Shown in pieces: positions 17,261 to 25,220 of a DNA stretch of 64,000 bases. Source of the DNA: Paenibacillus thermotolerans (lineage in GTDB: Bacteria; Bacillota; Bacilli; Paenibacillales; YIM-B00363); assembly GCF_028745515.1 (NCBI RefSeq), contig NZ_JAQZSG010000012.1, positions 1-64,000 of the forward strand, read 5' to 3'. The notes beneath the pieces are model-generated. The model was given only the letters and a program-made list of their open reading frames with translations. It was not told the DNA's origin and made no database searches. Both the position numbers and the translations under genes were made by a program. The number at the start of each line of letters is the position of its first letter. The first letter of the stretch is position 1.

Positions 17261-18169
17261 ATGGAGCTGCGCCAATTACAATATTTCGTTACCGTCGCCC
17301 GTCTTGAGCATATGACACAAGCCGCGGAGTCGCTGCATGTGGCGCAATCGGCCATCAGCCGGCAGATGAATCAGCTCGAGCAAGAGCTGGGTGTGGAGCT
17401 GTTTGCGAAAATGGGGCGGAATCTTCAGTTGACCCCGGCTGGCAAATTGTTTTTGGAGCGGGTGGAAGCTCTACTGTACGATTTGGAGCATACGGTGATG
17501 GAGATTCGGGAATTTATGGATCCCGAATCCGGGGAAATCCGCATCGGCTTTCCGCACAGCTTGGGAATTCATTTGCTTCCCTCGGTCATCGCCGATTACA
17601 GGAAAAAATATCCCAATGTGAAGTTTCGGCTGAAGCAAGGCACATACCTTGTGCTAATCGACGGGCTGCTGAAAGGAGAGATCGATCTGGCATTCATTTC
17701 CCCGTTCCCGGAAAACAACCAATACCTGGAAGGGGAAGTGCTGCTTACGGAGCAGCTTCGTGTCATTTTACCTCACGGTCATTCGCTTTCGGGTAGAGAT
17801 GAAATTCATCTTCGGGAGCTTCGGGATGAGCCGTTCGTCATGTTTAGCGAGCATTATTCGCTGCGTGCGATCGTGCTGAATGCATGCAGAGAAGTCGGGT
17901 TTACCCCGAAGATCGGCTTCGAAGGGGAGGAGACGGACACGATTCGCGGCTTGGTGGCAGCGGGGTTAGGCGTGAGCCTGCTGCCCGAAATGGCGCTCAG
18001 CGAAACGAGCCCGATGATGCCGGTCAGCATTCCCGTCAGCGAGCCGAAGGTGATTCGCACCGTTGGGCTGCTTCGCCGCAAAGGGGAAAAGCTCCCGCTC
18101 GTGGCGGAGGCGTTCCGCGAATACTTGATCGATTATTTCGGCCGTACTGGCCCGGGCCGTAAAGCATAA
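17261..18169 (+). CDS. LysR family transcriptional regulator
   Basis: A 302-residue LysR-type regulator. An N-terminal winged helix-turn-helix (RQLQYFVTVARLEHMTQAAE; LHVAQSAISRQMNQLE) is followed from about residue 90 by a substrate-binding-like effector domain (GEIRIGFPHSLGIHLLPSVI). The GLVAAGLGVSLLPEMAL stretch resembles the GltC/CynR group. No neighbouring biosynthetic gene identifies the inducer. It directly abuts the rhomboid gene with no gap, so it probably shares its transcript. Downstream lies a palindrome quartet and then a terminator. Confidence 0.92.
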   Translation: MELRQLQYFVTVARLEHMTQAAESLHVAQSAISRQMNQLEQELGVELFAKMGRNLQLTPAGKLFLERVEALLYDLEHTVMEIREFMDPESGEIRIGFPHSLGIHLLPSVIADYRKKYPNVKFRLKQGTYLVLIDGLLKGEIDLAFISPFPENNQYLEGEVLLTEQLRVILPHGHSLSGRDEIHLRELRDEPFVMFSEHYSLRAIVLNACREVGFTPKIGFEGEETDTIRGLVAAGLGVSLLPEMALSETSPMMPVSIPVSEPKVIRTVGLLRRKGEKLPLVAEAFREYLIDYFGRTGPGRKA

Positions 18170-18214
18170 GAAGAGCCCAGGAATTGTTTCGCTCCCTTCT
18201 ACCCCCTGCGGCGC

Positions 18215-18397
18215 TAAAGGACACCACAGACGTTATATTGCCATTTTGCCTGCCGCCACACTGCTGACGGACACCACGGGCGCTAATCTCCAATTTTTGG
18301 CGCCGATCCCTGCTTTTTCGAGGCAATAACTGCTGTGGTGTCCGTTACAACGGAAAACTCCATTCAAAACGCCGAATAACTGCATACCCGTCCGTTA
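18215..18397. repeat. Palindrome quartet, TAACGGACACCAC family
   Basis: Four 22-bp units at 18215-18236, 18265-18286, 18326-18347 and 18376-18397. Oriented consensus is roughly TAACGGACACCACnGnnGTTAT. Units 1-2 are forward and units 3-4 inverted (for example TGTGGTGTCCGTTA in unit 3). Starts are 50, 61 and 50 bp apart, with spacers of 28, 39 and 28 bp. The geometry equals that of the TTAACGGAAC quartets, but the unit sequence differs. It lies between the convergent LysR and YugP genes. Confidence 0.8.
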
Positions 18398-18411
18398 GAG
18401 TGAACCAGGAG

Positions 18412-18463
18412 CAAAAAAAGCCGCCGGGACAAGGTTAGAGAGCCTTAGTCCCGGCGGCTTTTC
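18412..18463. terminator. Terminator between lysR and yugP
   Basis: AAAAAGCCGCCGGGAC(aAGG) pairs with (CCTt)aGTCCCGGCGGCTTTT around a short loop, with A- and T-runs on both sides, so it can work in both directions. It lies 21 bp beyond the yugP stop. Confidence 0.88.
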
Positions 18464-18483
18464 AAATGGAAAATGAAGCTTCA

Positions 18484-19173
18484 TTATTCGTCGTTCTGGC
18501 TTGTAAAGATCATGATGAATTTGAGCAGCTCCAGCAGCGAGATCAAAGCGGCCGCAACGTAGGTTAACGCTGCTGCATTCAGCACTTTGGCGACGCCGCG
18601 TTCCTCTTCGTTCGTAATGAAGCCTTCGGAAACCATCAGCTCGCGGGCGCGGGAGCTTGCGTTAAACTCGACCGGCAGCGTAACGAGCTGGAAGGCGACG
18701 GCCGCCGAGAAGAACAAAATGCCTGCAAGGATAAGTCCGGAAGCATGGAGCAAAAATCCGGCGATAAGCAGGATCGGCGCCAAGCCCGATGTGATGCTTA
18801 CGAGCGGAAACATACGGTGGCGCAGGACGAGCATCGGATAAGACAGACTGTGCTGAATGGCGTGGCCGACCTCGTGGCAGGCGACGGAAATGGCCGAGAT
18901 GGAGTTTTCGTAATACACCTCATCGGACAATACGACAACTTTCTTCAAAGGGTCGTAATGGTCCGACAGCGTCCCGCCGCGGGATCTTTCAATGGCTACA
19001 TCGTACAAACCGTTATTATCAAGCATGCGGCGCGCGGCATCATATCCGGTAATGCCGCTGGCCGCCGGGACGCTGCTCCATCGGTTAAACGTACCCTTAA
19101 CGCGGAACTGCGCCCAAAGCGAAATGCCGAATGCGATCAAAATCAGGAAGTCCATCGGATGAAAAAAAAGCAT
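18484..19173 (-). CDS. yugP: Zinc metallopeptidase, YugP family
   Basis: A 229-residue membrane-anchored putative zinc protease. An N-terminal membrane segment (MDFLILIAFGISLWAQF) is followed by the HEVGH zinc motif (H100, E101, H104) in ISVACHEVGHAIQHS. Three further hydrophobic segments follow, with a conserved LPVEFNASSRA stretch. Length and motif match the YugP family (PF04298), whose substrates are not established. The damaged MerR gene ends 30 bp upstream on the same strand, suggesting a merR-yugP operon. Confidence 0.92.
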   Translation of the reverse strand: MLFFHPMDFLILIAFGISLWAQFRVKGTFNRWSSVPAASGITGYDAARRMLDNNGLYDVAIERSRGGTLSDHYDPLKKVVVLSDEVYYENSISAISVACHEVGHAIQHSLSYPMLVLRHRMFPLVSITSGLAPILLIAGFLLHASGLILAGILFFSAAVAFQLVTLPVEFNASSRARELMVSEGFITNEEERGVAKVLNAAALTYVAAALISLLELLKFIMIFTSQNDE

Positions 19174-19203
19174 GGTTCCATACCCTCCGTTACATAAAGA
19201 ATG

Positions 19204-19643
19204 TCAATACAGCGGCCCTTTGCCAAGAAGCAGCAGCAGGGCTTCGATGCATGCGGCCGTTTGCGGGGAAATCGATTTGAGAAGGTTGCGCGCTTGGCTC
19301 GGCTTCAACTGCTCAATAATCGGTAAAATCTCCTTGGCTTCCCGCTCCAGCTTCTGCATATGCAGACGGAACGAGAGGAAACGGTCGGACATGCCTTCGT
19401 CGCTGGTTACTTTGCCAAGCTGCAGCAGCTGCTCTTTAATTTCTTCAAGCGTCAGCTTCTGCTGCTTTAGCCATTCTATACGTTTGATTTGCTGCAAGGT
19501 TTCAACGCCGTACAATCTGTAGTTTGTGTTGGAACGCTTGGCCGGCTGGATGAGGCCGAGCTTCGTATAATAATCGATCGTTCGGGGGCTGACATCGGAT
19601 AACGCCGCAATTTCCCCGATTTTTAAAAGCTTCGTATCCCCAT
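19204..19643 (-). pseudogene. MerR family regulator with disrupted start (frameshift)
   Basis: The frame ending at 19204 encodes a MerR-type helix-turn-helix (KIGEIAALSDVSPRTIDYYT, then KLGLIQPAKRSNTNYRLYG) and a coiled-coil effector part. No ATG, GTG, TTG or CTG exists in this frame between the upstream stop and the helix-turn-helix. The only suitable start, ATG at 19643, is in another frame and meets TAA after six codons. A -1 shift at TTT-TAA (19628-19623), or one extra T in the CTTTTAAAAA run, joins them to give MGIRSFLKIGEIAALS. The cause may be a real frameshift mutation, programmed slippage or a base-calling error. The first standard start after the DNA-binding domain (TTG at 19515) would leave a non-functional stub. 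It sits upstream of yugP. Confidence 0.75.
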
Positions 19644-19790
19644 GCTAGGCTCACCTCACTCAACGTATTGTCGTTCTTACCCCTATGATACGAAATTTAA
19701 AACCATACAGTCAAACGTAATGGTTTGAGTCTCGTTTTCCTGGTTATTGGCGCAGGAAAAAGGGACGAAAAGCAATGATCGTTGAAATAA

Positions 19791-19807
19791 TGTAAGATTA
19801 TATATCA
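19791..19807. promoter_or_regulatory. Candidate upstream GlnR/TnrA-type site
   Basis: TGTAAGATTATATATCA matches the TGTNA-N7-TNACA dyad with one mismatch. Its centre is about 52 bp upstream of the predicted amt transcription start, the position used by activators of this family. Confidence 0.5.
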
Positions 19808-19815
19808 CAAACACA

Positions 19816-19844
19816 TTGCCAATATGCTACCTCACCCTTATAAT
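19816..19844 (+). promoter_or_regulatory. Promoter of amt
   Basis: TTGCCA, 17 bp, then TATAAT at 19839-19844. This is a near-consensus sigma-A promoter with predicted start near 19851. Confidence 0.75.
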
Positions 19845-19865
19845 GACAATAACATTATCACATTA

Positions 19866-19882
19866 TGTAATGTATATTAACA
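19866..19882. promoter_or_regulatory. Perfect GlnR/TnrA-type operator downstream of the amt promoter
   Basis: TGTAATGTATATTAACA is an exact match to TGTNA-N7-TNACA. Centred about 24 bp after the predicted start of transcription, it would repress by roadblock when GlnR is bound. Confidence 0.75.
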
Positions 19883-19905
19883 CAAAGAGGGAGTGGTTGC
19901 TTGTG

Positions 19906-21255
19906 ATGAAGAAGGTGCTGTCTTCGTTGCTCGTGCTTGCAGTTGCATTTCCGGCTATCGCTTTGGCCGCCGACGAACCGAGCGGTGCTGCGCTGAACAT
20001 GGGGTTAGACGCGGTTTGGGTCATGCTGGCATTTATATTGGTATTTTTAATGCAAGGCGGCTTTATCTTATTAGAAACGGGTTCGACCCGCATGAAGAAC
20101 GCCGGACACGTTGCAGGCAAGACGATTTTCACGGTTGGACTCGGCGCCATCGTATTTTGGGCGGTTGGCTACGGATTGATTTATGGCCCGGGCAGCGGTC
20201 TGAATTCCTTGATCGGTTGGGGCGATTTTTTCTACTCCCCGGCAATTTCCTCGGAAGAAGGGCTGCCGTCCACCATTAACTTCCTGTTCCAGCTCGCTTT
20301 CGCCGTCGTATCGCTTTCCATTGCATGGGGCGGGTTCGCGGAACGCGCGAAGCTTTCGGTGTACGTCATTTTCTCGGTACTGTTCGTTGCTCTCGTTTAT
20401 CCGGTCGTTGCACACTGGATTTGGGGCGGCGGCTGGCTGTTCGGACATAAGCAAGATTTCGCCGGCTCTACGGTCGTGCATTTGACAGGCGCTTGCGCGG
20501 CGCTTGCGGCAACGCTTCTGCTTAAGCCGAGAATCGGCAAATTCAATAAAGACGGTACGGTAAACGAAATTTTGGGCCATAATCAAGTATTTACCGCGCT
20601 CGGCGTGCTTTTGCTTTGGGTCGGCTGGTTCGGCTTTAACGCGGGCAGCACGTTGTCGGTCGGCGACGGCTTTTTCGGATATGTCGGATTCACGACGATG
20701 CTTGCTACCGGCGCGGCTGCTGTAACGGCGTTGTTTGCCGCATGGATTTTCACGGGCAAGGGCGACATTACGACGATGCTGAACGGCTGCTTGGCCGGTC
20801 TTGTGGCGATTACGGCCTCCTGTGCCTTCGTGGAGCCGTGGGCGGCGGTTGTCATCGGCTTGATTGCCGGAGCTCTCGTATTCGGCAGCATGAAGTTTTT
20901 CGAAAAAATGAAAATCGACGATCCGATCTACGCATTGTCCGTGCACGGCGTCGTCGGCGTATGGGGAACGCTCTCCAACGGATTGTTCGCCGCTCCCGCG
21001 CTGGTTGAGAAGGTCGGCATCGGCGAAGCGGGACTGTTTTACTCGGGCAGCCTGAACCAGTTATGGGTACAGTTTTACGGAGTTGCCGCTTCCGGCGTAT
21101 ACGCATTTGTAGTATCCTTTGTTCTGCTTGCGATTATTAAGAAAGTGACGGGACTTCGCGTGACGGAAGAGCAAGAGATCATCGGTCTTGATCTTAGCGA
21201 GCACGGTGCGTACGGATATCCGGAGCAAATGAGCAAGGGCAATATTTCTGCATAA
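19906..21255 (+). CDS. amt: Ammonium transporter Amt
   Basis: A 449-residue ammonium channel of the Amt/MEP/Rh family. A cleavable-looking signal peptide (VLSSLLVLAVAFPAIALA) is followed by about 11 membrane helices. Family stretches include VFLMQGGFILLETGSTR, ERAKLSVYVIFSVLF, WIWGGGWL, DFAGSTVVHLTGA and SVHGVVGVWGTL with the pore histidines. The ATG at 19906 (or GTG at 19903) follows AAAGAGGGAG. Two GlnR/TnrA-type dyads bracket the promoter, so expression should follow nitrogen status. No glnB (PII) gene follows; a DUF294 nucleotidyltransferase gene does. Confidence 0.96.
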   Translation: MKKVLSSLLVLAVAFPAIALAADEPSGAALNMGLDAVWVMLAFILVFLMQGGFILLETGSTRMKNAGHVAGKTIFTVGLGAIVFWAVGYGLIYGPGSGLNSLIGWGDFFYSPAISSEEGLPSTINFLFQLAFAVVSLSIAWGGFAERAKLSVYVIFSVLFVALVYPVVAHWIWGGGWLFGHKQDFAGSTVVHLTGACAALAATLLLKPRIGKFNKDGTVNEILGHNQVFTALGVLLLWVGWFGFNAGSTLSVGDGFFGYVGFTTMLATGAAAVTALFAAWIFTGKGDITTMLNGCLAGLVAITASCAFVEPWAAVVIGLIAGALVFGSMKFFEKMKIDDPIYALSVHGVVGVWGTLSNGLFAAPALVEKVGIGEAGLFYSGSLNQLWVQFYGVAASGVYAFVVSFVLLAIIKKVTGLRVTEEQEIIGLDLSEHGAYGYPEQMSKGNISA

Positions 21256-21288
21256 CGGATCGGTTGGAAAAAAAAGGGGGCGGCAAGC

Positions 21289-22347
21289 ATGGTCGAGGGG
21301 TGGAACGGTCTGGAGCGGCAAATTCGGTCCGCGGAAAGCGCGGAGCGATTGCGGCAGCTGCGGGATGATTTCCACCGCTTGGCCGGCGCCTTCCCCTTAA
21401 CGGCTGATCCCGCTTCGGCAACAGAGCTTATCAACCGCATGCACGATACGATTATCGGCCGCGCGATCGAGCTGGCCGATCAGTCGGCCGGCGCTCCTTC
21501 CGCCGCATACGCCGTTTTGCTGCTGGGCAGCGGCGGAAGGCGGGAGCAGATGCTTTCCAGCGATCAGGATCATTGCATTGTATATGAGCCTTACCCGCAA
21601 GCTTCTCCCGAAGAGGTCTCCGCTTATGCGTCCGCCTTAGGCTTGCAAATTCGAAGCTGTCTGGAACGGGTCGGCTATCCTCCTTGCGACGGGGACGTGC
21701 TCGGAAGCAATCCGCTATGGAGAAACGACCTTCCCGGCTGGGAGCGAGTCATCAAGCATTGGGCGTCCGTTCGCGATTTCGAGTCGGTCCGCCGTTTGCT
21801 GATTACGGCCGACGCCAGGCCGATCGCGGGTGAGACGTCGCTGGCGGAACGGTTTCACAATATAAGGGATATGGCCATACAGCAGAATGAAGAAAGTCTG
21901 CTGCCGAGAATGCTTGAAAACACGCTGCGCCACAAAATGCTCATCGGCGTGTTCGGCCACCTGCTGACGGAGCGTTACGGCGTCGATTCGGGCGGAATCG
22001 ACATTAAATACGGAGCATATATTCCGATGGTAAACGGTATACGTCTGCTCTCGCTCGCAGAACGCGTCCGCGCATCCTCCACATTGGACAGAATCCGCCT
22101 GTTAGAGCAGCGAGAGGCGGTACCGGCGGAAATGGCGGCACATTGGCGGGAGGCATTCCACATTATTTTGGAGCTCCGGTCGATGATTCCAAGCTATGAG
22201 GTACAGGGGTTGTACGCCAACAGAGGCAAGCTCCCGGCGCATCTGCTTACGAAAGACATTAAAACAAAGCTGAAACACGCATTGCGCGTCGGAGGCGAGC
22301 TTCAAGGTTATGTGAAGCGCGTTTTCGTATCGGGGGGGCTTCTATGA
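21289..22347 (+). CDS. DUF294 nucleotidyltransferase-like protein
   Basis: A 352-residue soluble protein. Around residues 75-95, LLGSGGRREQMLSSDQDH is the GS-x(n)-D-x-D signature of polymerase-beta-type nucleotidyltransferases of the DUF294 (GlnD-related) group. The C-terminal half is helical, as in the DUF294_C domain. CBS and ACT domains are absent. Substrate unknown: UMP/AMP transfer to protein or a second messenger role are possibilities known for relatives. It starts 33 bp after amt with AAGGGGG and overlaps the exonuclease gene by 4 bp, so the two are translationally coupled. Confidence 0.88.
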   Translation: MVEGWNGLERQIRSAESAERLRQLRDDFHRLAGAFPLTADPASATELINRMHDTIIGRAIELADQSAGAPSAAYAVLLLGSGGRREQMLSSDQDHCIVYEPYPQASPEEVSAYASALGLQIRSCLERVGYPPCDGDVLGSNPLWRNDLPGWERVIKHWASVRDFESVRRLLITADARPIAGETSLAERFHNIRDMAIQQNEESLLPRMLENTLRHKMLIGVFGHLLTERYGVDSGGIDIKYGAYIPMVNGIRLLSLAERVRASSTLDRIRLLEQREAVPAEMAAHWREAFHIILELRSMIPSYEVQGLYANRGKLPAHLLTKDIKTKLKHALRVGGELQGYVKRVFVSGGLL

Positions 22348-23081
22348 AGCAGCCGGACAGACCGACGCTGGGGATGTGGCGGCTTTATAAGATGGGAGGC
22401 ATTACTCCCGCGCTCAGCTCGATGATCAATCCGCAAAATGCGCAGCATATGGCGTTTATGCGCCAGGTCATGAAACAGCAGCGAACCGACTTCGTCATGG
22501 ACCGGCAGCTGACCGAGCTCGACGTCGTCGTATTCGATTTGGAGACGACCGGATTTTCGCCGAACGCAGGAGACGAGATCATCTCCTTCGGCGCCGTCGC
22601 TGTCAAAGGACACGAGATCCATCCGGAGGAAACGTTCTATATGGTCGTAAACCCCGGGAGGCCGATCCCCGACCATATTGTGGAGTTAACCGGGATCAGC
22701 AACGAGGAGGCGTCGAAAGCCCCGACCGTTGCGGAAGGCTTGAGCCGATTTTTTGAGTTCACCCATAAGCGGATGCTGGTCGCTCATGCGTCGGGACACG
22801 ATAAAAAGTTTCTAAACGCTTCGCTGTGGCGCACGTCGAAGGTGCATATGACCCACCGGGTACTTGATACGCTGATGGTGGCGAAATGGCTCGAACCCCA
22901 GCGGGATAATTACACGCTCGACAGCTTGCTGGCCGACCACCGAATTCCGATCGGAAGGCGGCATCACGCGCTGGACGATTCGCTTGCGACGGCAAAGCTG
23001 TGGGTTTCGTTATTAAAGCAGGTGCAGCAAAAAAACATTCATACGTTAGGCGATTTGTACGCCTATTTGAGCCAAGATTGA
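22344..23081 (+). CDS. DEDDh 3'-5' exonuclease (DnaQ-like)
   Basis: A 245-residue protein. Residues about 58-235 form an RNase T/DnaQ-type exonuclease domain: motif I VVFDLETTGFSP (D65, E67), motif II around VAHASGHDKKFLNAS, and motif III HHALDDSLATAKLW with the DEDDh histidine. The N-terminal 55 residues are a helical extension. The ATG overlaps the stop of the DUF294 gene (ATGA). Relatives are often next to DUF294 genes, but the joint function is unknown. A terminator follows. Confidence 0.9.
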   Translation: MKQPDRPTLGMWRLYKMGGITPALSSMINPQNAQHMAFMRQVMKQQRTDFVMDRQLTELDVVVFDLETTGFSPNAGDEIISFGAVAVKGHEIHPEETFYMVVNPGRPIPDHIVELTGISNEEASKAPTVAEGLSRFFEFTHKRMLVAHASGHDKKFLNASLWRTSKVHMTHRVLDTLMVAKWLEPQRDNYTLDSLLADHRIPIGRRHHALDDSLATAKLWVSLLKQVQQKNIHTLGDLYAYLSQD

Positions 23082-23082
23082 G

Positions 23083-23129
23083 GAAAGCCCCCCTTATGGC
23101 GCGCGGAAAGTGCGTCGGGAGGCTTTCTT
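23083..23129 (+). terminator. Terminator after the exonuclease gene
   Basis: GAAAGCCcCCC pairs with GGGaGGCTTTC around a GC-rich interior (GCGCGC...GTGCG), ending in TTC. It touches the stop of the convergent MFS gene and probably serves both. Confidence 0.7.
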
Positions 23130-24454
23130 CAGCTTGATTTGGCGAGATTTTTATCCGGCTTGATCAAGAAAAACACAAGCGCCAAAGCGATGGCCGCCAG
23201 GGAACATAACAGAATGAACACGGCCGCGTCGCTGATGCCCATCAGCCAGCCGATCAGCGGCGGACCGAGCGCAACGCCGATAAAACGGAGGCTGTTGTAT
23301 ATGGACGTAATCATGCCGCGCTGCTTTTTGTCGACGGATCCGGTGATCATCGTATTTAAGCAGGGCAGCAGCAGTCCGGTTCCGATACTGCTGACGGTGA
23401 TCAAGGCCATAAAGACGACGATCTGGTCTTTGTTCCAGATGAGCGTCAATCCGAGCGCCAAAGCGGAAGCGGCTAGCCCGATATTCATCAGCCAGCGCAT
23501 CAGCAAGCCGTTCTTCTTGATAATGCTGCCCGTCGAATAAGATGTGATGACGAGTCCGGCGAGCGGAATGGCAAGCACGAGGCCTTTCATGATTCCGTCA
23601 ATGCTGTAGGGCTTTTTCTCTAAAATTTCCGACAAATAAAACAAAATGCCGAACAAGGAAAACAAACCGAGGCTGCCGGCGAAAAAGGCGGTGACCAGCC
23701 AGCGGCCTTTTTCCTTAAGTATTTTGCCGATTGTGAGCAAGTATTTGCCAAGCGGCTGCTTGGACGTTGATTTTTCTTTCGGCTCTTTAATGAGAAATAT
23801 AACGGCCAAAAGCGCCAATGCGCAAAAGATCGGAAATGCAAAAAATGCCGCATACCAAACGATGAGCGCGAGCGCGGAGCCGATAATCGGCGACACGACC
23901 TTCCCGAAGCCGTTGGATGCTTCGATCAGCCCGAGCGATTTACTTTCCGTTGCGCCGTTGTACAAGTCGCCGACGAGCGCCATCGCGATCGAAGATGTAC
24001 CGGCCGCCCCAAGTCCCTGAATGGCACGCGCGGAAATGATGACCGGATAAGACTCCCATACGGCTCCGAAGCCGGCAAGAATACCTGCTCCTCCGTAAAC
24101 AATGAGGGAAGGAATGATAATGGCCTTCCTTCCGAATTGGTCGGACAAAAAACCGACGACAGGGATAAAAATACCCGCCGTTAAGGAAAATAATGTAATC
24201 ACGAGGCTGCTTTGCATTTTACTGATGCCGAGCTCCCTTTGCATGTCCTGGAGCACGGGCACAAGCATGGAGTTTCCGAGCACGAGAACGAGCGGAACCG
24301 AAGCGATGGCGATAAATTCCCAAACCAGCCTCCCCGATTCGGCTTTCTCTTTTCCGCTTGACTTATTTGTTTTATGTTTATGCACTTCTTGGGAGTGATC
24401 GTCCATATCGCTTTGGAACGAAATGTTGAGTTTCCTTTTCTTTGCTTTTTCCAA
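23129..24454 (-). CDS. MFS transporter, drug-efflux type
   Basis: A 441-residue protein with a 45-residue charged cytoplasmic N-terminus rich in Lys and His (EVHKHKTNKSSGKEKAE). About 12 membrane segments follow. The MFS motif A appears as GFLSDQFGRKAII after helix 2, and ARAIQGLGAAGTSSIAMALV resembles motif C of drug/H+ antiporters. It is similar to multidrug or siderophore exporters such as Bacillus YmfD, but the substrate cannot be deduced. It is monocistronic. Confidence 0.85.
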   Translation of the reverse strand: MEKAKKRKLNISFQSDMDDHSQEVHKHKTNKSSGKEKAESGRLVWEFIAIASVPLVLVLGNSMLVPVLQDMQRELGISKMQSSLVITLFSLTAGIFIPVVGFLSDQFGRKAIIIPSLIVYGGAGILAGFGAVWESYPVIISARAIQGLGAAGTSSIAMALVGDLYNGATESKSLGLIEASNGFGKVVSPIIGSALALIVWYAAFFAFPIFCALALLAVIFLIKEPKEKSTSKQPLGKYLLTIGKILKEKGRWLVTAFFAGSLGLFSLFGILFYLSEILEKKPYSIDGIMKGLVLAIPLAGLVITSYSTGSIIKKNGLLMRWLMNIGLAASALALGLTLIWNKDQIVVFMALITVSSIGTGLLLPCLNTMITGSVDKKQRGMITSIYNSLRFIGVALGPPLIGWLMGISDAAVFILLCSLAAIALALVFFLIKPDKNLAKSS

Positions 24455-24606
24455 TGGGAACCGCTCCTCTTAAGAAGAATAATGTTACTATTCCCCTCAA
24501 GGCCGCTGTCATGCGAATACGCGCATTGGAAAAAAACGTGCGCCGGGCCAGTTGAGAACCGCAGCGGGAAACGGGTACAATACAATAGGAAAAGGGGGCG
24601 CCGCTA

Positions 24607-25140
24607 ATGAAAAAGACACTGTTCACATTGATCGCCGTCATTGCGCTTGCCGGAATCGCGGTTGCTCAGCAGTTTGCCACGGCACATACCAACGCTCTGC
24701 CGAGCGAGGAAGCGCCGAAGATCGGGTACCTTGCCCCGTCCTTTCAGCTTTCGACGCTTGACGGGGGTGTGCTTGGCGTAAGCCGAGGGGAGCGGGAGAA
24801 GGCGCTGCTTATTAACTTTTGGGCGTCCTGGTGCGATCCGTGCAGACTGGAGGCGCCGTTCCTGGCGGAGCTGCATGCGAAGTACGGCGACCGGCTCGAG
24901 ATATATGGAGTAAATGCGCTCAAATTCGATTCGCTTGACGGAGTGAAAGCTTTCGTCAAGCTTTATCAGTACAAGTTCCCGATTTTGCTGGACGACAAAA
25001 GCGCCGTATACGATTTGTACAAGGTGCCGGGGTATCCGACGAGCGTGCTCGTTGACCGGAACGGCGTCATTAAGGATATTGTGATCGGATTGCCGGACCA
25101 CGGGGAATTTGAGAAGAAGATTAAGAAGCTGGTTCGGTGA
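24607..25140 (+). CDS. ResA/TlpA-like thiol-disulfide oxidoreductase
   Basis: A 177-residue membrane-anchored thioredoxin-fold protein. The N-terminal segment (TLFTLIAVIALAGIAVAQQ) anchors it outside the membrane. The AhpC/TSA-type core begins with PSFQLSTLDGG, and the active site is FWASWCDPCR (C76, C79). The cis-proline loop is KVPGYPTSVLVD. ResA-like proteins reduce apocytochrome or other extracellular disulfides. CDPC instead of the ResA CEPC leaves the partner uncertain. The ATG at 24607 follows AAAGGGGGC. A terminator follows. Confidence 0.9.
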   Translation: MKKTLFTLIAVIALAGIAVAQQFATAHTNALPSEEAPKIGYLAPSFQLSTLDGGVLGVSRGEREKALLINFWASWCDPCRLEAPFLAELHAKYGDRLEIYGVNALKFDSLDGVKAFVKLYQYKFPILLDDKSAVYDLYKVPGYPTSVLVDRNGVIKDIVIGLPDHGEFEKKIKKLVR

Positions 25141-25157
25141 CATACGCGATCAACATG

Positions 25158-25213
25158 AGAAAAGCTCAAAAACTGATCTAATCCTACAGGATAAGGTCGG
25201 TTTTTGAGCTTTT
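25158..25213. terminator. Terminator between the oxidoreductase gene and cimA
   Basis: AAAAGCTCAAAAACtGAtC pairs with GGTCgGTTTTTGAGCTTTT around a small inner hairpin (ATCCT/AGGAT). The symmetrical A/T flanks make it usable by both convergent genes. Confidence 0.88.
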
Positions 25214-25220
25214 AGCGGAT

